A DNA stretch of 64,000 bases. Source: Flaccisagitta enflata. Lineage: Eukaryota > Chaetognatha > Sagittoidea > Aphragmophora. The DNA is taken from NCBI GenBank assembly GCA_965153355.1, contig OZ231127.1, positions 100,254,001 through 100,318,000 on the forward strand. The letters run 5' to 3'. The translations under genes were made by a program, and so were the position numbers. Below the pieces are notes generated by a model. That model had not been told where the DNA came from. It was given only the letters and a program-made list of their open reading frames with translations, and ran no database searches. Below are positions 20,073 to 31,199 of the stretch, in pieces (within the stretch, counting starts at the first letter, position 1; each line of letters begins with the position of its first letter).

Positions 20073-20664
20073 CAGGGTCATCAATCTCGATTGAGAAAAA
20101 GTATTAAGGTTATACTCTCAGATGCTTCTTTTCAATGACCTGGAATTGATTTTCCTATATAGTACTATGTTTGACGTTTTTTGTGTCCAAATCTCATTGG
20201 TCTGTGTCAATTATTTTGTCCACAACATCAATTTGAAGTAAAACAAGTATTTGTGGCTGAAGCTCAATTCATCCTTTTTTCATCAAAAGTAAGTTTCCCT
20301 TATTTTCGATCAGTTTGAGCTACAAATGCTAAAATAGTCTCAAATCACAAATGTTTTTTTCAAAATTCATAAAGATATCTTCAAATGAGACAAATCTGAC
20401 ATTTGCTGCTCAATCCAATGAAAAATAAGAGCAGATCAAAGCAAACAGTTTTAATAACCTAAGGCTAAATCTAGCTATATCTGAAAATGCTTGTTTTTAC
20501 TTAAGTTGATGTTGTGGACAAAGTATTTTACTCAGACCAATGAAATTTTGACACAAAAAACGTCAAGCAAGGTACTATAAAAGAAAACAAATTCCAGACC
20601 AGAGAGGAGAAGCAGCTGAGAGCAAAAGCTTAACACTTTTTCCCAGTCCAGATCGATGACCCTG
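20073..20664. mobile_element. TA-flanked MITE (592 bp, CAGGGTCATC ends)
   Basis: CAGGGTCATCAATCTCGATT at the left pairs with its inverse ending GATGACCCTG at 20664. TA lies outside at 20071-20072 and 20665-20666. The arms are about 200 bp long and include TTTGACGTTTTTTGTGTCCA / TGACACAAAAAACGTCAAG. It shares the ATCA.. tip and GACGTTTTTTGT motif with 4904-5502, so they are likely relatives. No ORF. Confidence 0.88.
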
Positions 20665-21788
20665 TATGTGATCTATTAGCATTTGAGCATGCCAACCGGT
20701 CAACAACGGATTGCGTAGAAAATTCGGAAACCCGTTTTTTGTCACGTTTTGATATTCCCCAATAGCATCAAAAGCACCATAGTTACGATTTTTGCATATT
20801 ACGACTTCGTTTCTGGTCGTTACGGTCTATTCAAAGTTATATAAAACTATAAAAAACTATCAAATGCTATCCAAAGCTCTATACAACTATTCGAAGCTAT
20901 TTGAATCTAATCAAAGCTATTTAAAGCTAGTTGATAAACATGATACCAAATTTCTGTGTCTGTCTGTCTGTCTCACTATATCTTTGTAGTTATATCTCTA
21001 TGAGAGGATAAGATGAAAACCGAGAGAATCGTTTCAGCATTTATGTTATGTCGATGTTATTGAATCTCTTGTTAAGCATGTCGGAGAATGATTGATCATT
21101 TTCAAACTTTGGTCATTTTCTATTAAAACATTCTTGATAAAAAAAACATAAAAATGTTGATATGTAAAAATTTCAAAGAATAAATAATTAAAGTATATGA
21201 AACTAGAATCTAATTATGAAACCTAAAAGTTAAAAAAAGAGAAAAAAGAAAAACGATATATCAAAAATTAAAAATAAAAAAATGAAAATGAAAAAAATCA
21301 TAAAAGAAAAAGGAAAAAAAATCTAAAAAGAAAAAAAATTTTTTAAAAATTATAAAAAGTGAAAACATAAAAGTAAAATATAAAAAGTGGAAAATGAAAG
21401 ATAAAAAATGAAAAATAAAAAGTCATAAGTCAAAAGTCAAAAGTAAAAAATGAAAAGTGAAAAGTGAAAAGTAAAAAAAAAAGATGAAAAGTGAAAAGTG
21501 AAAAATGAAAAATGAAAAATGAAAATGGAAAAATAAAAAGTGAAAAGTGAAAAGTGAAAAATGAAAAATATCAATATTAATGGTGAATAAATTGTATAAC
21601 ATTTTTTTATCTTTAGTCTTTTTTTCAAATGATCACAAAAAATCCATAATGAGTAAAAAAGATGGACAAAAAAGTGACAGCAATAATAACGCCTCAAATA
21701 ACGCCATATAGACGCCAAAATGGCGTTACGTTGCCATGGAGAATACCGGAAATGGCGTTACTACAGAAGTCGTTATGCAATGGGTTGC
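20665..21788. other. AT-rich DNA with GTGAAAA-type array
   Basis: A CTATTCGAAGCTATTTGAAT-type short repeat at 20825-20935, a CTGT run at 20960-20974, and an A-rich GTGAAAA/ATGAAAA array at 21360-21570. No gene; the Phe-rich minus frame over the array is an artefact. Confidence 0.6.
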
Positions 21789-22335
21789 CGGTCAAACCAG
21801 CCTACCACTCAACCAGCCAACCAACCTAAAAGTGAAAAACTTCCATAACTTTGACATTTTTCAACCAATTTGGCTGAAATTTGGTATGGAAGAGCTCATC
21901 TGCAATAATTAATGATCATTTCTATAAAATGTAAAAATCTTGATCAAAACAAACATGTACTAATTGATACTAGCTAACCTAATTGAATTACAATGATCGC
22001 TTTTGTATGTTTCAATGGATATGATAGAGGCTAATTAGCACAGCTTAAAACGCAAATGCCTCTGTTTTCTTTTTTCCTTAAAATCAAAGTTTTCTTTTTC
22101 AGTTAAAATTTTTTCATTACTTAGTCTGTAGGCAGTAAACCCTATTTCAAATGATCTGAGGCAATCTGCAATGCATATGCACACTATTTATCCTATCAAA
22201 CCAGCCTACCCAACCAGCCTACCAGCCTAAAAGTGAAAGATTTGCATAACTTTGCTATTTTTCAACCGATTTGCTTAAAACTTGGTCTGGAGACTCAGAA
22301 TGGAAAAACTCCACTCATGTATAGAGATCATTGAC
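21789..22335 (+). repeat. P repeat, copies 2 and 3
   Basis: Two units: 21790-21900 (CCAGCCAACCAACC, CTAAAAGTGAAAAACTTCCA, TTTTCAACCAATTTGGCTGA) and 22195-22330 (CCAACCAGCCTACC, CTAAAAGTGAAAGATTTGCA, TTTTCAACCGATTTGCTTAA). Between them is AT-rich DNA with no gene. Confidence 0.55.
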
Positions 22336-22404
22336 ACCAGCCAAAAACGAATTGGTTATCATATTGCCCTTGGGCGACTGCACTGGTTGCATCACTGCTC
22401 CTTC

Positions 22405-22877
22405 CCAAAAGCGTGTTTGCCCTTTTTGGGCAGCGGCCCCAAAAGGGCCGAAATCCTGTAGAACACAGCCTTGTGGCTGGATCTGAGCCTTGAGGCTGGG
22501 GTCTGAGCCCTGAGTTTGTGATTTGAGCCTCAAGACTGGGATTTGGTTCTGAAGGTTGGAATTTGAGCCTGGTTGCTGGAATTTGAGCCTGGAGGCTGGA
22601 ATTTAAGCCTGGAGGCTGGGATCTGAGCCCTTAGGTTAGGATTTGGGCCTCAAGGCTGGGATTTGAGCCTCAAGGCTGGGATTTGAGTCTCAAGGCTGGG
22701 ATTTGAGCTTTGAGGCTGAGATTTGAGCTTCAAGGCAAGAATTTGGGCTTTGAAGCAAGAATTTTACCTTTAGATTAAGATTTTGGCCTCACAGCTGGGA
22801 TATGAGCTTTGAAGGGGGTGGATGGACGGAGAAGGAGGAGAAATTTGTCCTGTGTGAAAGCTGCCCAAAAGGAAAAT
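22405..22877. repeat. MS-family element
   Basis: The left end has TGCCCTTTTTGGGCAGCGGC-CCCAAAAGGGCCGAAATCCTG and GTAGAACACAG. A 20-bp array of GGCTGGGATTTGAGCCTCAA type runs from 22477 to about 22815. The right end is a decayed arm, GAAATTTGTCCTGTGTGAAA-GCTGCCCAAAAGG. Upstream at 22356-22390 is ATATTGCCCTTGGGCGACTG, the outer end motif. Confidence 0.75.
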
Positions 22878-23342
22878 CAAACTCTGCCATAGGTCTCGAA
22901 AAGCCGAAGGTATTCTTTGACTTTTTTTCCATATGACATTGATGCATGCATAATTCATGGAATAATTCACTCCAACTGAAAGTGGCAAGCAGCATGAAGA
23001 TGGCACCACAGGCCTTAGAATTTGACTTTTTCCAAGGAGAACCTTGATCAATAACTAAGTTTGAAGGATGGAATGGTGGAAGGTAATGCGAAATGAAAAA
23101 TTGGCTGATACACATGTGATAATTTCTGAGCATTACGTCAAGGTGCACAGGAAGGGGCAATTTTCACGGTCAAATCCTATTCTGGATGAAAAGTAAAATG
23201 AAGAATTGACAATTTTTTAAAAAGAAATCATGTTTTAGTATCATTTATTCATTTTTTTGCATTGAGAATCCTTTATGTGTTCAAAATCAGTTGGAAAAAT
23301 TGAGAGAAAAAAAGAAAAATAAACCTCCATTCCTTGACTTGT
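22878..23342. other. No gene seen
   Basis: Non-repetitive AT-rich DNA. The open frames on the minus strand across 22770-23160 begin in the MS array and have no recognisable domain. Confidence 0.4.
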
Positions 23343-23490
23343 CTTACGTGAAATTCTTAATCTGTCTCTGAATGCATAAATTTGTATTTTTAAAAACATG
23401 GCCCTGTTCTAAAAACATATAGGAAAGGGGCCATGTTCTTAGAAATGCAAAATTTTGCATTCAGAGACAGATTAAGAATTTCACGCAAAA
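23343..23490. repeat. Fold-back repeat
   Basis: GTGAAATTCTTAATCTGTCT-CTGAATGCA on the left and TGCATTCAGAGACAGATTAA-GAATTTCAC on the right are long near-perfect inverted arms around ACATGGCCC..GGGGCCATGT. A compact hairpin of roughly 150 bp; no coding. Confidence 0.85.
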
Positions 23491-23504
23491 TGATTTTCCA
23501 AAAT

Positions 23505-23720
23505 TACTGCAACTGCAACTTACGGCTCGTGCCCAGCAACTGCAACTGCAGCTGCAACTGCAACTGCAACTGCAACTTACGGCTCATGCCCAGCCACAAT
23601 TAGTGCCCCTGCTCAAAAAAATATGCCTCTGCCCATCGAAATCACTACCCCTGCCCATCTGCATTACTGCCCCTACTTATTGGCCGTGTATCTATTAAGT
23701 TCAGGCATGCACTGTGTCAA
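23505..23720 (+). repeat. (CTGCAA)n tract and HP-A-like remnant
   Basis: CTGCAACTGCAACT hexamers in two blocks, each followed by TACGGCTC(G/A)TGCCCAGC (23509-23595). Then tandem decayed TGCCCCTGCTCA / TGCCTCTGCCCA / TGCCCCTGCCCA units and ATTGGCCGTGTATC (to 23695), resembling a minus-strand HP 5' end amplified locally. Confidence 0.6.
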
Positions 23721-23941
23721 AACAGGTGCGCGAAAAACATTTTATTGAAAACCGGGAGTGAAACGCTGCCATCAGACATCATTTTTCGCCATTTGCCTTC
23801 ATCAAAAAGTATTTTTGATATAAAATTCGAAATCTACGTCCAAAATTGTGTCGAGTAAGGGGCTATGTGCAGATTTTCTCCTTGACTGGGAATGTTTTTT
23901 TGTATGAAAACTGTGAAAAAAACTTTGTCAATCAGCTCTAG

Positions 23942-24335
23942 TTTTTAGTCGCGTGCTACGCGACTCTATGACCCGCTATTTCTGTCGGTCGGTTGGTCTG
24001 TCCATCTGTTGGTTGGTCACCATTAGTTTTTTTTTTGTAAATATTGTTATTCTAAAGCCATTATAAGTCATTCTAAGTCATCTTAAGTCATCTTCTTAGT
24101 CATTTAAAGTCATTTCAAGTCATTTTAAGTCACTAATGCAATTCAAAGTCAATGCTATTAAAAGTCAATGCTATTAAAAGTCAATGTCATTAATAGTCAA
24201 TGCCATTAAAAGTCAATGCTATTAAAAGTCAATACCATTAAAAGTCAATGCCATTAATAGTCAATGTCATTAAAAGTCATTCTAAGTCTTTTTAAGCCAT
24301 TAAAAGTCATTGCAAAAAGTGTTATGTATAACTAG
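23942..24335 (-). repeat. HP-B element, reverse, 5' end replaced
   Basis: At its hairpin end (read on the minus strand) it has GTCGCGTAGCACGCGACTAA with a 7-bp stem, GGGTCATAGA, and a GACCAACCGACCGACAG tract. Its body is a 15-16 bp array, TTTTAATGGCATTGAC / TTAATAGCATTGAC type (24120-24260), plus AATGACTTAAG units. It then meets the MS element at 24345 instead of an ACAAGGCC end. Confidence 0.75.
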
Positions 24336-24344
24336 TCATCCAAG

Positions 24345-24910
24345 GATCGCACATGGTCAGCGGTACCCAATGCCCTGCTTGGAGTGATCAGCGGAAGAAC
24401 TGGAGTGAGAGTAGGGCAGCGGCCCCAAAACGCCAATGTCCTGTAGAACACAAGGGTGAATTTCCAGACATCTTGAGAAGGCACATTGAAGGGCTGATTT
24501 GATTGATTGGAGCTCAGTAATGAGGCATGTAGGGGCTGATTGGGGGGTTCAAGGGCTCAAACGAGATCAGGGATAAGGGCAGATTAGGGACAGGAGAGGG
24601 TTATGTTGAAAGCTGAATTGAGACACAAACTGTCAGATTTTGGGCTTGAGAGCGCTAATTTTGGAACTGAGAGGGCTGATTTTGGGCCTGAGAGGGCTGA
24701 GTTATGGGCCTGAGAGGCTTGATTTTGGGCCTGAGAGAGCTGATATTGGGTCTGATAAGGCTGATTCTGGGCCTGAGGGGCCTCGGGGGGGGGATGTACG
24801 GATGAATGGATGTACAGACGGACGGACGTATGGATGAACGGACGGACGTCTGGAAATTCACCAGTGTCCTACAGGACATCGGCCCTTTGGGGCTGTGCCC
24901 AAAAAGTGTC
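24345..24910. repeat. MS-family element
   Basis: GGTCAGCGGTACCCAATGCC, then GGGCAGCGGCCCCAAAACGC-CAATGTCCTGTAGAACACA, then AATTTCCAGAC; the right arm is GTCTGGAAATTCACCAGTGT-CCTACAGGACATCGGCCC-TTTGGGGCTGTGCCC. The core is a roughly 20-bp array GGCCTGAGAGGGCTGATTTT, interrupted at 24500-24610, with a short GGACGGACGTATGGATGAA tract at its right edge. Confidence 0.8.
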
Positions 24911-25324
24911 AACATTGTTGATTATGAATTAACGACCGCACGCGACTTGGAAGGAATTGGCCTTGTTACACCTCAACACATTTATTTTTCCATCATTAGG
25001 GCATTAAAGTTCAGGTTTTTTGATGACTGTTACACCGCTACAACACATTTAGTCATCATCTAAGCTCGTGGTTGAAGGGTTTGCACCAAATATTGCTAAT
25101 TTCCCGACGCCTAGTGGATAATGCATTGTGCATTCACTCGGCCATTCAATTGGATAATTTTTTTGATTGTTCAGTTCATATCATTACCCTTACCCAACAT
25201 TGAACATTCGTTTTAAGCACTGCACCTGCCCATGGGTATATCATTATGTCACCAGTATCCAGCTTCATTCGTTTCAAACATGTTGGTCTCTTATCTACGA
25301 TGTTGGCGCAAGTTTTTCATGAAA
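24911..25324. other. HP-B 5' end remnant, otherwise no gene
   Basis: GACCGCACGCGACTTGGAAG-GAATTGGCCTTGT (24933-24968) is the inverse of an HP-B start. A second faint HP-A start (CACCTGCCCATGGG..CAGTATCCAGC) lies at 25224-25265. No coding signal. Confidence 0.5.
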
Positions 25325-25775
25325 CAAGGAAAAAAGTAATTAGAATCAATACCTCTTAATTACTCTAAGTCCATCAAACGGTATTAAAACTAGTGACTGG
25401 GGCAGTAACTAAGACTAATGACCCCGTTTTTTTTAAAGCCCAATTAAGCTGATAAGGTGGTGAGTCCGAGTTCAGATGACTTTATCTGTAAACACTACTT
25501 GATACTTGATACCTCTGATACAAATTTGATCAAATTCGAAGATAGGCATGTTTTTGATATTTCATCACCATTTTTTACCAGAGCATCGCGAATAATGTCA
25601 AATGCGGTCAAATGTTGCAAATTTGGTATCAAACTGAACCTTTTGTTATTGACTTTCTGTTAATTCATTGATTTTTGTTGGGAAAGCTTGTTCAATATGT
25701 ATATGCACGGCCAGAAAAAGAGGTAGAAAGTATCGGTAATTAGGGTTACTACCCCCAATACTCCCCAGCTGTACG
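25325..25775 (-). repeat. G-family repeat, copy 4 (inverted to copy 3)
   Basis: Minus-strand start ACAGCTGGGGAGTATTGGGG at about 25775, then CTCTTTTTCTGGCCGTGCAT and CCCAACAAAAATCAATGAAT, matching 19405-19875 closely. Confidence 0.75.
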
Positions 25776-26996
25776 ATAAATGTTTTCACAACCTGTCACA
25801 CTTGCGTCACACTAAGTTCTATAGTAAGTTGTGCAGATATGTGCTACCTCAGTGGTTCTCCGGTGGTATCATCTTAAAGAGCATGAAATTCTGTGCCTTC
25901 ATCTAAAATTTCAGGTTACTGGGAAAAGGCATTCTTGAGATATTGATATTATCATGAATTGAACCAGAACCTGCGATAAATATGTTCACACTAGAAATAA
26001 CTAAAATCAGGTGTTTTTCATAACTTTGATAACTATATTTCCAAGGAGTGTTAATTTTTTTATAACAGTAACTGAAACCCGACACAGGGGAACCATGGGG
26101 TAACAAAAAATAGGTCAGGGGCCTCTTGGGTATCTATTCTGGGGCTGAGAAAAGCTCTAAATGGCTTAAAACATGCAAAATCTTTAATAATCAAAATCAT
26201 CCAACTTTAAAGGAGTGCCACTTTTTTTGTTCAGTCACTCTCTCCTGATATGGTTAGACTACTTTAGGACAAAAGCAAAGGTTGGGGGTCTATTGCGGAT
26301 CCATTTGGGGGGGTAAAAAGGCTCAAAATCTATTGAAAAAAAGCAAAACAATCAAAATTCTGAAATTTTTGATGATTAAGGTGGTCCAATTTTGAAGGAG
26401 AGCTGAGTTTTTTGATTAGCTAATGTCACGTGACATAGGGAGGCTCTGGGTGCTGAAATTAAAGGTTGGGGACCCTTTGAAGACTTCTTCCAGGGGCTTA
26501 ATGGAATAGAATGACCAAAAACAATCGAAATCACATTTTTACAAGTAAGCATTGGTCACCAAGCTTTTGTCTTCAGCCACTGCAATTTTCTTTTATTTGT
26601 TAGATCAAATCAAGAGCAATTGTATGTATTGATGAGCTAAATTACTCAAAATCATTCAACCAGAAAACCAGCTATGCTTACTGATATGTTTTGTTTCTTA
26701 TACATGCTCACATCAAAATATCTATTTATTTACCCCTTTAAAATCAGAAAAAAAGACTGAGCTAAATGAGCTAAATGAGCTAGAATACTTAAAACATCCT
26801 CAAAGATGAGCAAATATGCACACTGGTATGATTTCTTGTGTCTACTTTCTTAATAATGATTTCTATTTTCGTCAACATAAAATGCGACAATCCAAGCGGC
26901 ACTCAAATTACATAGCTACAATTCTACTACATGGAATCAAGTATGCGCTACAGGAATAAGGGAAGAAGGGGGAAAAAGAAGAGAGAGAGAAAGAAA

Positions 26997-27211
26997 ACAA
27001 GGCCAGATACACGGCTACCCCAGTCGCGTGCGGGTGGGCAGGGGCCATAATTGAGGTCACTCCATCATTTGGGCAGGAGCAGTGAGGCCAAAAACCGCAA
27101 AAACCCAAAAAAAGTAAAGTGTGACGGACGGACGGACCGACGGACGGACCGACGGACGGACGGACGGACGGACAAAGCGGGTTGTAGAGTCGCGTAGCAC
27201 GCGACTAAAAA
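26997..27211 (+). repeat. HP-A element, complete reference copy
   Basis: ACAAGGCCAGATACACGGCT, then CAGTCGCGTGCGGGTGGGCA, CATTTGGGCAGGAGCAGTGA, AAAGTAAAGTGTGA, a (GGAC)n tract 27124-27174, ACAAAGCGGGTTGTAGA, and the hairpin GTCGCGT-AGC-ACGCGAC then TAAAAA. The 5' subterminal AGTCGCGTGC is the inverse of the 3' arm GCACGCGACT. Confidence 0.9.
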
Positions 27212-27410
27212 ATGAAATCAAAAGAGAATTCTTTTTAATTCTGTTTCCTGGTCTTTTCGCAACAGAGCGGCCAAAGACCTCAAAACAACATTACCATGAT
27301 TTTCAATTGATATGCAAAATCGCCGTTTAGCTTAATCAATCAATAACTCCATAGATTCAAATCCATGACAATCACGCATTTGTCGAATGCTTTGCCAATA
27401 ACGAAATCCA

Positions 27411-27458
27411 ATCTTATCTTATCTTATCTTATCTAATCTAATCTAATCTAATCTTAAA
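27411..27458 (+). repeat. (TCTTA)n/(TCTAA)n pentanucleotide tail
   Basis: ATCTTATCTTATCTTATCT passes into CTAATCTAATCTAATCT. Such pentamers often form the 3' tail of CR1/L2-type LINEs; no LINE coding precedes it here, so that origin is inference. Confidence 0.85.
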
Positions 27459-28267
27459 TATATATCAAAATATTTATTCATTTATTGCATTTGCCTAAAC
27501 AGAAAAAAAAAAACTGAGCTGAATGAGCTAAATGTATTTGCATGCCTAAACAAACATAAATACATTCCGTTATTGACCTAAACAAAATAAAAAGAATTGA
27601 AAAAAAAATCAACTAGATTTTTTTGTGAATAAATCTTTTAAAATTCATAATTCAATAAATATTTGTTGTAGAGCATTCTGCTTGACGCCAAATGAAAGAT
27701 AATTTTCAAATTTACTTACCCTATCAATTTCATTGGTGGCCACATTCAGTCAGTTGAGACTCGCAACTTTCTAGTAAGAAAATGAAAACCATGTTTCTCA
27801 AAAAGACTGACTTTGACTTTTTTCCCAATTAGTTGAATTCATCTTATTTGCTTAATTTTCTTTTCAGTTGCTGTCTCCTGATTATGAATAAAAATAAGAA
27901 AAACAGATCAGGGGTTAACTGATGAGTCATCAAGTCATGACCCGTCATGGGGCTCAAAAGGATAAAAATGGCCTAAATTTCCCCAAATCTAGATATTTTT
28001 GTGATTCAAAAAGACACAGCTTTAGAGAATCTCAACTAGAGCTGTGGGACTGTTTTTAAAATAACTATTTTGTATAGTATTGAGGAAAATGATGCTAAAA
28101 TAGCTTGAAAATATATGTTCTACAGAATAATTTGTGCTTAATTTAATTTTCTGTTTGTAGGTTGGTGGTAAAATCCAAATTCAGCATTTTCCATCGGACG
28201 AGGTCACTGCTAATTTTTGTATCTCCTAAAAAATTGAGCAAATATCTTCAACTTTAGCTCATTTTAA

Positions 28268-28465
28268 ACAAGGCCAGATACACGGCTACCCCAGTTGCAT
28301 GCAAGTGGGCAGGGGCCTCAATTGAGGTCACCAGATCATTTGGGCAGGAGCAGTGAGGCCAAAAACCCCAAAAAAAACAAAAAAGTAAAGTGTGACCAAT
28401 GGACGGACGGACGGACCAACAGACCGACAAAGCGGGGTGTAGAGTCGCGTAGCACGCGACTAAAA
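28268..28465 (+). repeat. HP-A element within an inverted repeat
   Basis: ACAAGGCCAGATACACGGCT..CATTTGGGCAGGAGCAGTGA..GGACGGACGGACGGACC..ACAAAGCGGGGTGTAGA, then hairpin GTCGCGT-AGC-ACGCGAC then TAAAA. The left flank GAGCAAATATCTTCAACTTT-AGCTCATTTTAA is mirrored by the right flank TTTAAAATGAGCCCAAGTTG-AAGTCATTTGCTC. Confidence 0.9.
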
Positions 28466-28828
28466 GCAGACACAGCTCTTTAAAATGAGCCCAAGTTGAA
28501 GTCATTTGCTCAATCTGTTTAGGAATGACAGTCTTTCTAAGTTGATTTTTTCAGAAAAACCTGAAAAACCTTAACAACTTTGAGTGCCTATATCTTCTCA
28601 ATGAAGTGACCAAATGACCTCAACTTTGACTCATCTTTAAGAAGAGTCTTTAGTCACGTGCTTACACAATACTATTCTTGTTGAGAAAAATACTCAAAAC
28701 CATTTCAAAAAAATGAAAGGAAATGACCAAGTTATGAAAAACTTGAGAGTTTTTCATTTCTTCATTTCGACCTAATTTGCATAAATTAAGAGGCCTGCTA
28801 ATAAAATCCAAGAGTGGATTTATAGATA

Positions 28829-29473
28829 ACGGGTGGTCAAAAAAAGAAAATGTTTTTTTTTGTTTACTTATATCTTTTATAAAAAAATGTTTATGAAAAA
28901 AATTCTTTTTTTGCTAAAAAGATATGGTGCAGGAGAATTCTTTTTATTATTGTAATTTGTGTATATCTTTTTTATATTTGGAGCTATTTACAATTGACTT
29001 AATTTAATTTTGGACCGCTTTGATTTTTTGAAACATTTTTTTGAATAAAAACTAAAAATTTTCTATAGATTCACTATTTATAGTTAAAGATGACTCAAAA
29101 CCTTGAAAAAAATCTAAAAAAATTTTTTAGAATACATGCGTACAACAAAATAAAAGATACTTCTTAAAAACATTTTTTTGTTTTCTATTCAAATCTCTTT
29201 AACCAAAACTTGGAGACTTACAATTAATTGTGTTTATATCAGACATGACCTAGTTAAGGTATGTGTTTTTTAAAATTAGCTGATAATTATGTTATTACTG
29301 ATCTATGCAAACATTTTACTTTTTTATACTTATATAATTATTTGTTTGAAAAAATTGAAAAAATTAATTTTTTTTTTATACTATACTTTATTTTTAAAAT
29401 ATAAACTTATAAAAAAAAATCAAAACATATTGGAGAAAATTCTAGCTTGGTCACTTTTTTTTTGACCACCCGG
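28829..29473. mobile_element. TA-flanked MITE (645 bp, CGGGTGGTCAAAA ends)
   Basis: CGGGTGGTCAAAAAAAG near the left boundary and CTTTTTTTTTGACCACCCGG at the right, with TA at 28827-28828 and 29474-29475. Interior more than 75 percent AT by eye, no ORF. The GGGTGGTC tip is typical of mariner-type ends; the first base differs between the two ends (A versus C). Confidence 0.75.
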
Positions 29474-29569
29474 TATGATAATGTTATACCATCAAAATAA
29501 TGTATAGTTTTACTAGATTTTCACTGTTTTGTAATTGCCTAATTTTCAACCTTGCCCGCCTGCTGAATC

Positions 29570-30969
29570 GTGAATCATGCCTCGAACAAAAAAGAGGCTC
29601 AAATCGCGAAATTAGAAGACCTAAATAGAGTTCTAATAAATAGACTCGAGACAACTTCCTCGACCTTCGTCACTCAATCAAATTTGCTTCTAACTCACTT
29701 TCAAGAACAGCAAGATGCTTTCATTTCAAAAATGAATGAAAATCTATCTTCAGAAAAAATTGAGCACCTGGCACAGTTATTTTAAAAGGTAAATGATGTC
29801 GAGAAAAGCATCACAGACAATGACACAGGGAAATGGCAACTAAAATGTCAATCCATCATGCTTGACATGGCACGAGACATGGAGCGCATTGAAAACCAAG
29901 TCAAAAAGATGTAACCACCCAACGTTACCGGCGAGAATGGTGCAACGATGATCGATCCGGCAATGGCGAATGACAAACGACGCCGCGACAAACACAAGCG
30001 ACGCTGTGAAGAAAAAAAGCGACGCTGCTACGAGGATGAGCGACACCGCAAAGAAGATGAGCGGCGCCGCGACCAAGAAAAGCAACGCCACGAGGAGGAC
30101 GAGTGACACCGCGACCAACACAAGCAACGCCGCGACGACACGCAGCAGCAAGATGAAAACGAGCGGCGCCAGAACAATGAAAGACACCGTGATGAGAGTG
30201 ATCGACGCCAAAATGACAAACAGCGCCGCGATGAGAGCAAATGGCGCCAAAACAATGAACAACGCCACAACTTTGCACACGCTGCAAAGAGGATGAGCGA
30301 CACCGCAACAATGTGCGGCACAATGGACGTTGGTATGAACGACTCTGCAATAACATCATAAACAAATTGGAGAAGCACATAATCAACATCTTGGATTCCA
30401 ACGGACGTGGCAAGAGCTTATGCCTGGCGTTACTGTATCAGCTACTACGACGTTTCACTCTTGAAGAAGCTACAAACAGCGTTCCTGAGTTGAACAATCC
30501 AGCGCGTATCACCGATGTTGTTTTCCAAGTCGGACTAAATGATCACCGCAAAAGAACGTACGATCTACGCATCGGCACAGAAAAAGAACGGGAGACGATT
30601 GAACGAAAAAAGAATCAAGACAAGTACATGGATATGCTCTTCAAGTACAACAACAATTTTCCTACCCCCAGAATGTATATTGTAGCGCTGCCTCCCTTTT
30701 CCAAGACTCATGAAGCCATAAACAAGATGTTACAGACACTCAGCAACAACACCGAAACGAACTTCATCCCCACCAAAGCATTTCTGGAAGACAACGACGG
30801 TTTGCTAAGGGCTGAATGCATGAGAGATGATATTCATTACAACGAGTATGGAGTCAAAGTCTTAGCCAAAGCGATCAAGAAGAGCCTCTACTCAGTCAAG
30901 AACATTGAAAACAACAAGCTCACGGACCTCAACAAGCTGTGGTCAGATCACAACTCAGCCAAACAATAG
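29570..30969 (+). pseudogene. LINE ORF1 relic with SGNH hydrolase-like domain
   Basis: Three linked segments. (1) 29570-29900: a coiled-coil-like stretch (AQIAKLEDLNRVLINRLETT..), with in-frame stops at the end of LAQLF and after QVKKM. (2) 29940-30300: a highly charged, repetitive region (RRRDKHKRRCEEKKRRC..DERHRKEDERRRDQEK). (3) 30313-30969: a 218-codon frame with HIINILDSNGRG (block I-like DSN), DVVFQVGLNDHRKR (GxND, block III), and MRDDIHYNEYGVKVLAKAIK (catalytic D..H, block V). This order is that of the SGNH esterase domain known from ORF1 of CR1/L2-type LINEs. A frame change separates segments 2 and 3. Probably partner of the ORF2 at 36985. Confidence 0.75.
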
Positions 30970-31199
30970 AAAATTAGCGATAATGACCATATTCCAAACA
31001 CCCAGTAGAACAACAACAACCACATCAACAACAAAAACCACAACAACAACAACAATGGAAACAATGGAAACAATGAAAACAACAAAAACAACAAAGACAA
31101 CAACAACAACAACAACCGAAACAACAGCAATGAAAACAATAAAAACTACAATGAAAACAACGAAAACTATCAGTAATGGCGGCTATTGCCGTGAGGAAA
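30970..31199 (+). repeat. (AAC)n-rich simple repeat
   Basis: ACAACAACA and ATGGAAACA units from about 31008 to 31165, directly after the ORF1 stop. Thr/Met-rich frames over it are not supported as protein. Confidence 0.8.

Larger units (their letters stand above)
25800..28826. repeat. R repeat region, copy 1
   Basis: Long AT-rich repeat region. Parts recur at 31200-31583 and 36572-36975: AAGCATTGGTCACC, CTGAGCTAAATGAGCTAAATGAGC, TTGTTGTAGAGCATTCTGC, GACTTTGACTTTTTTCCC. The GAGCTAAATGAGCT motif recurs at about 170-bp spacing, so R is partly tandem. HP-A elements are inserted at 26997 and 28268. No ORF. Confidence 0.6.

Noticed and set aside
29840-30413. Overlapping Ala/Val- and Arg/Ser-rich minus-strand frames
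   Set aside because: They are the antisense of the charged ORF1 region; the plus strand carries the recognisable SGNH domain.
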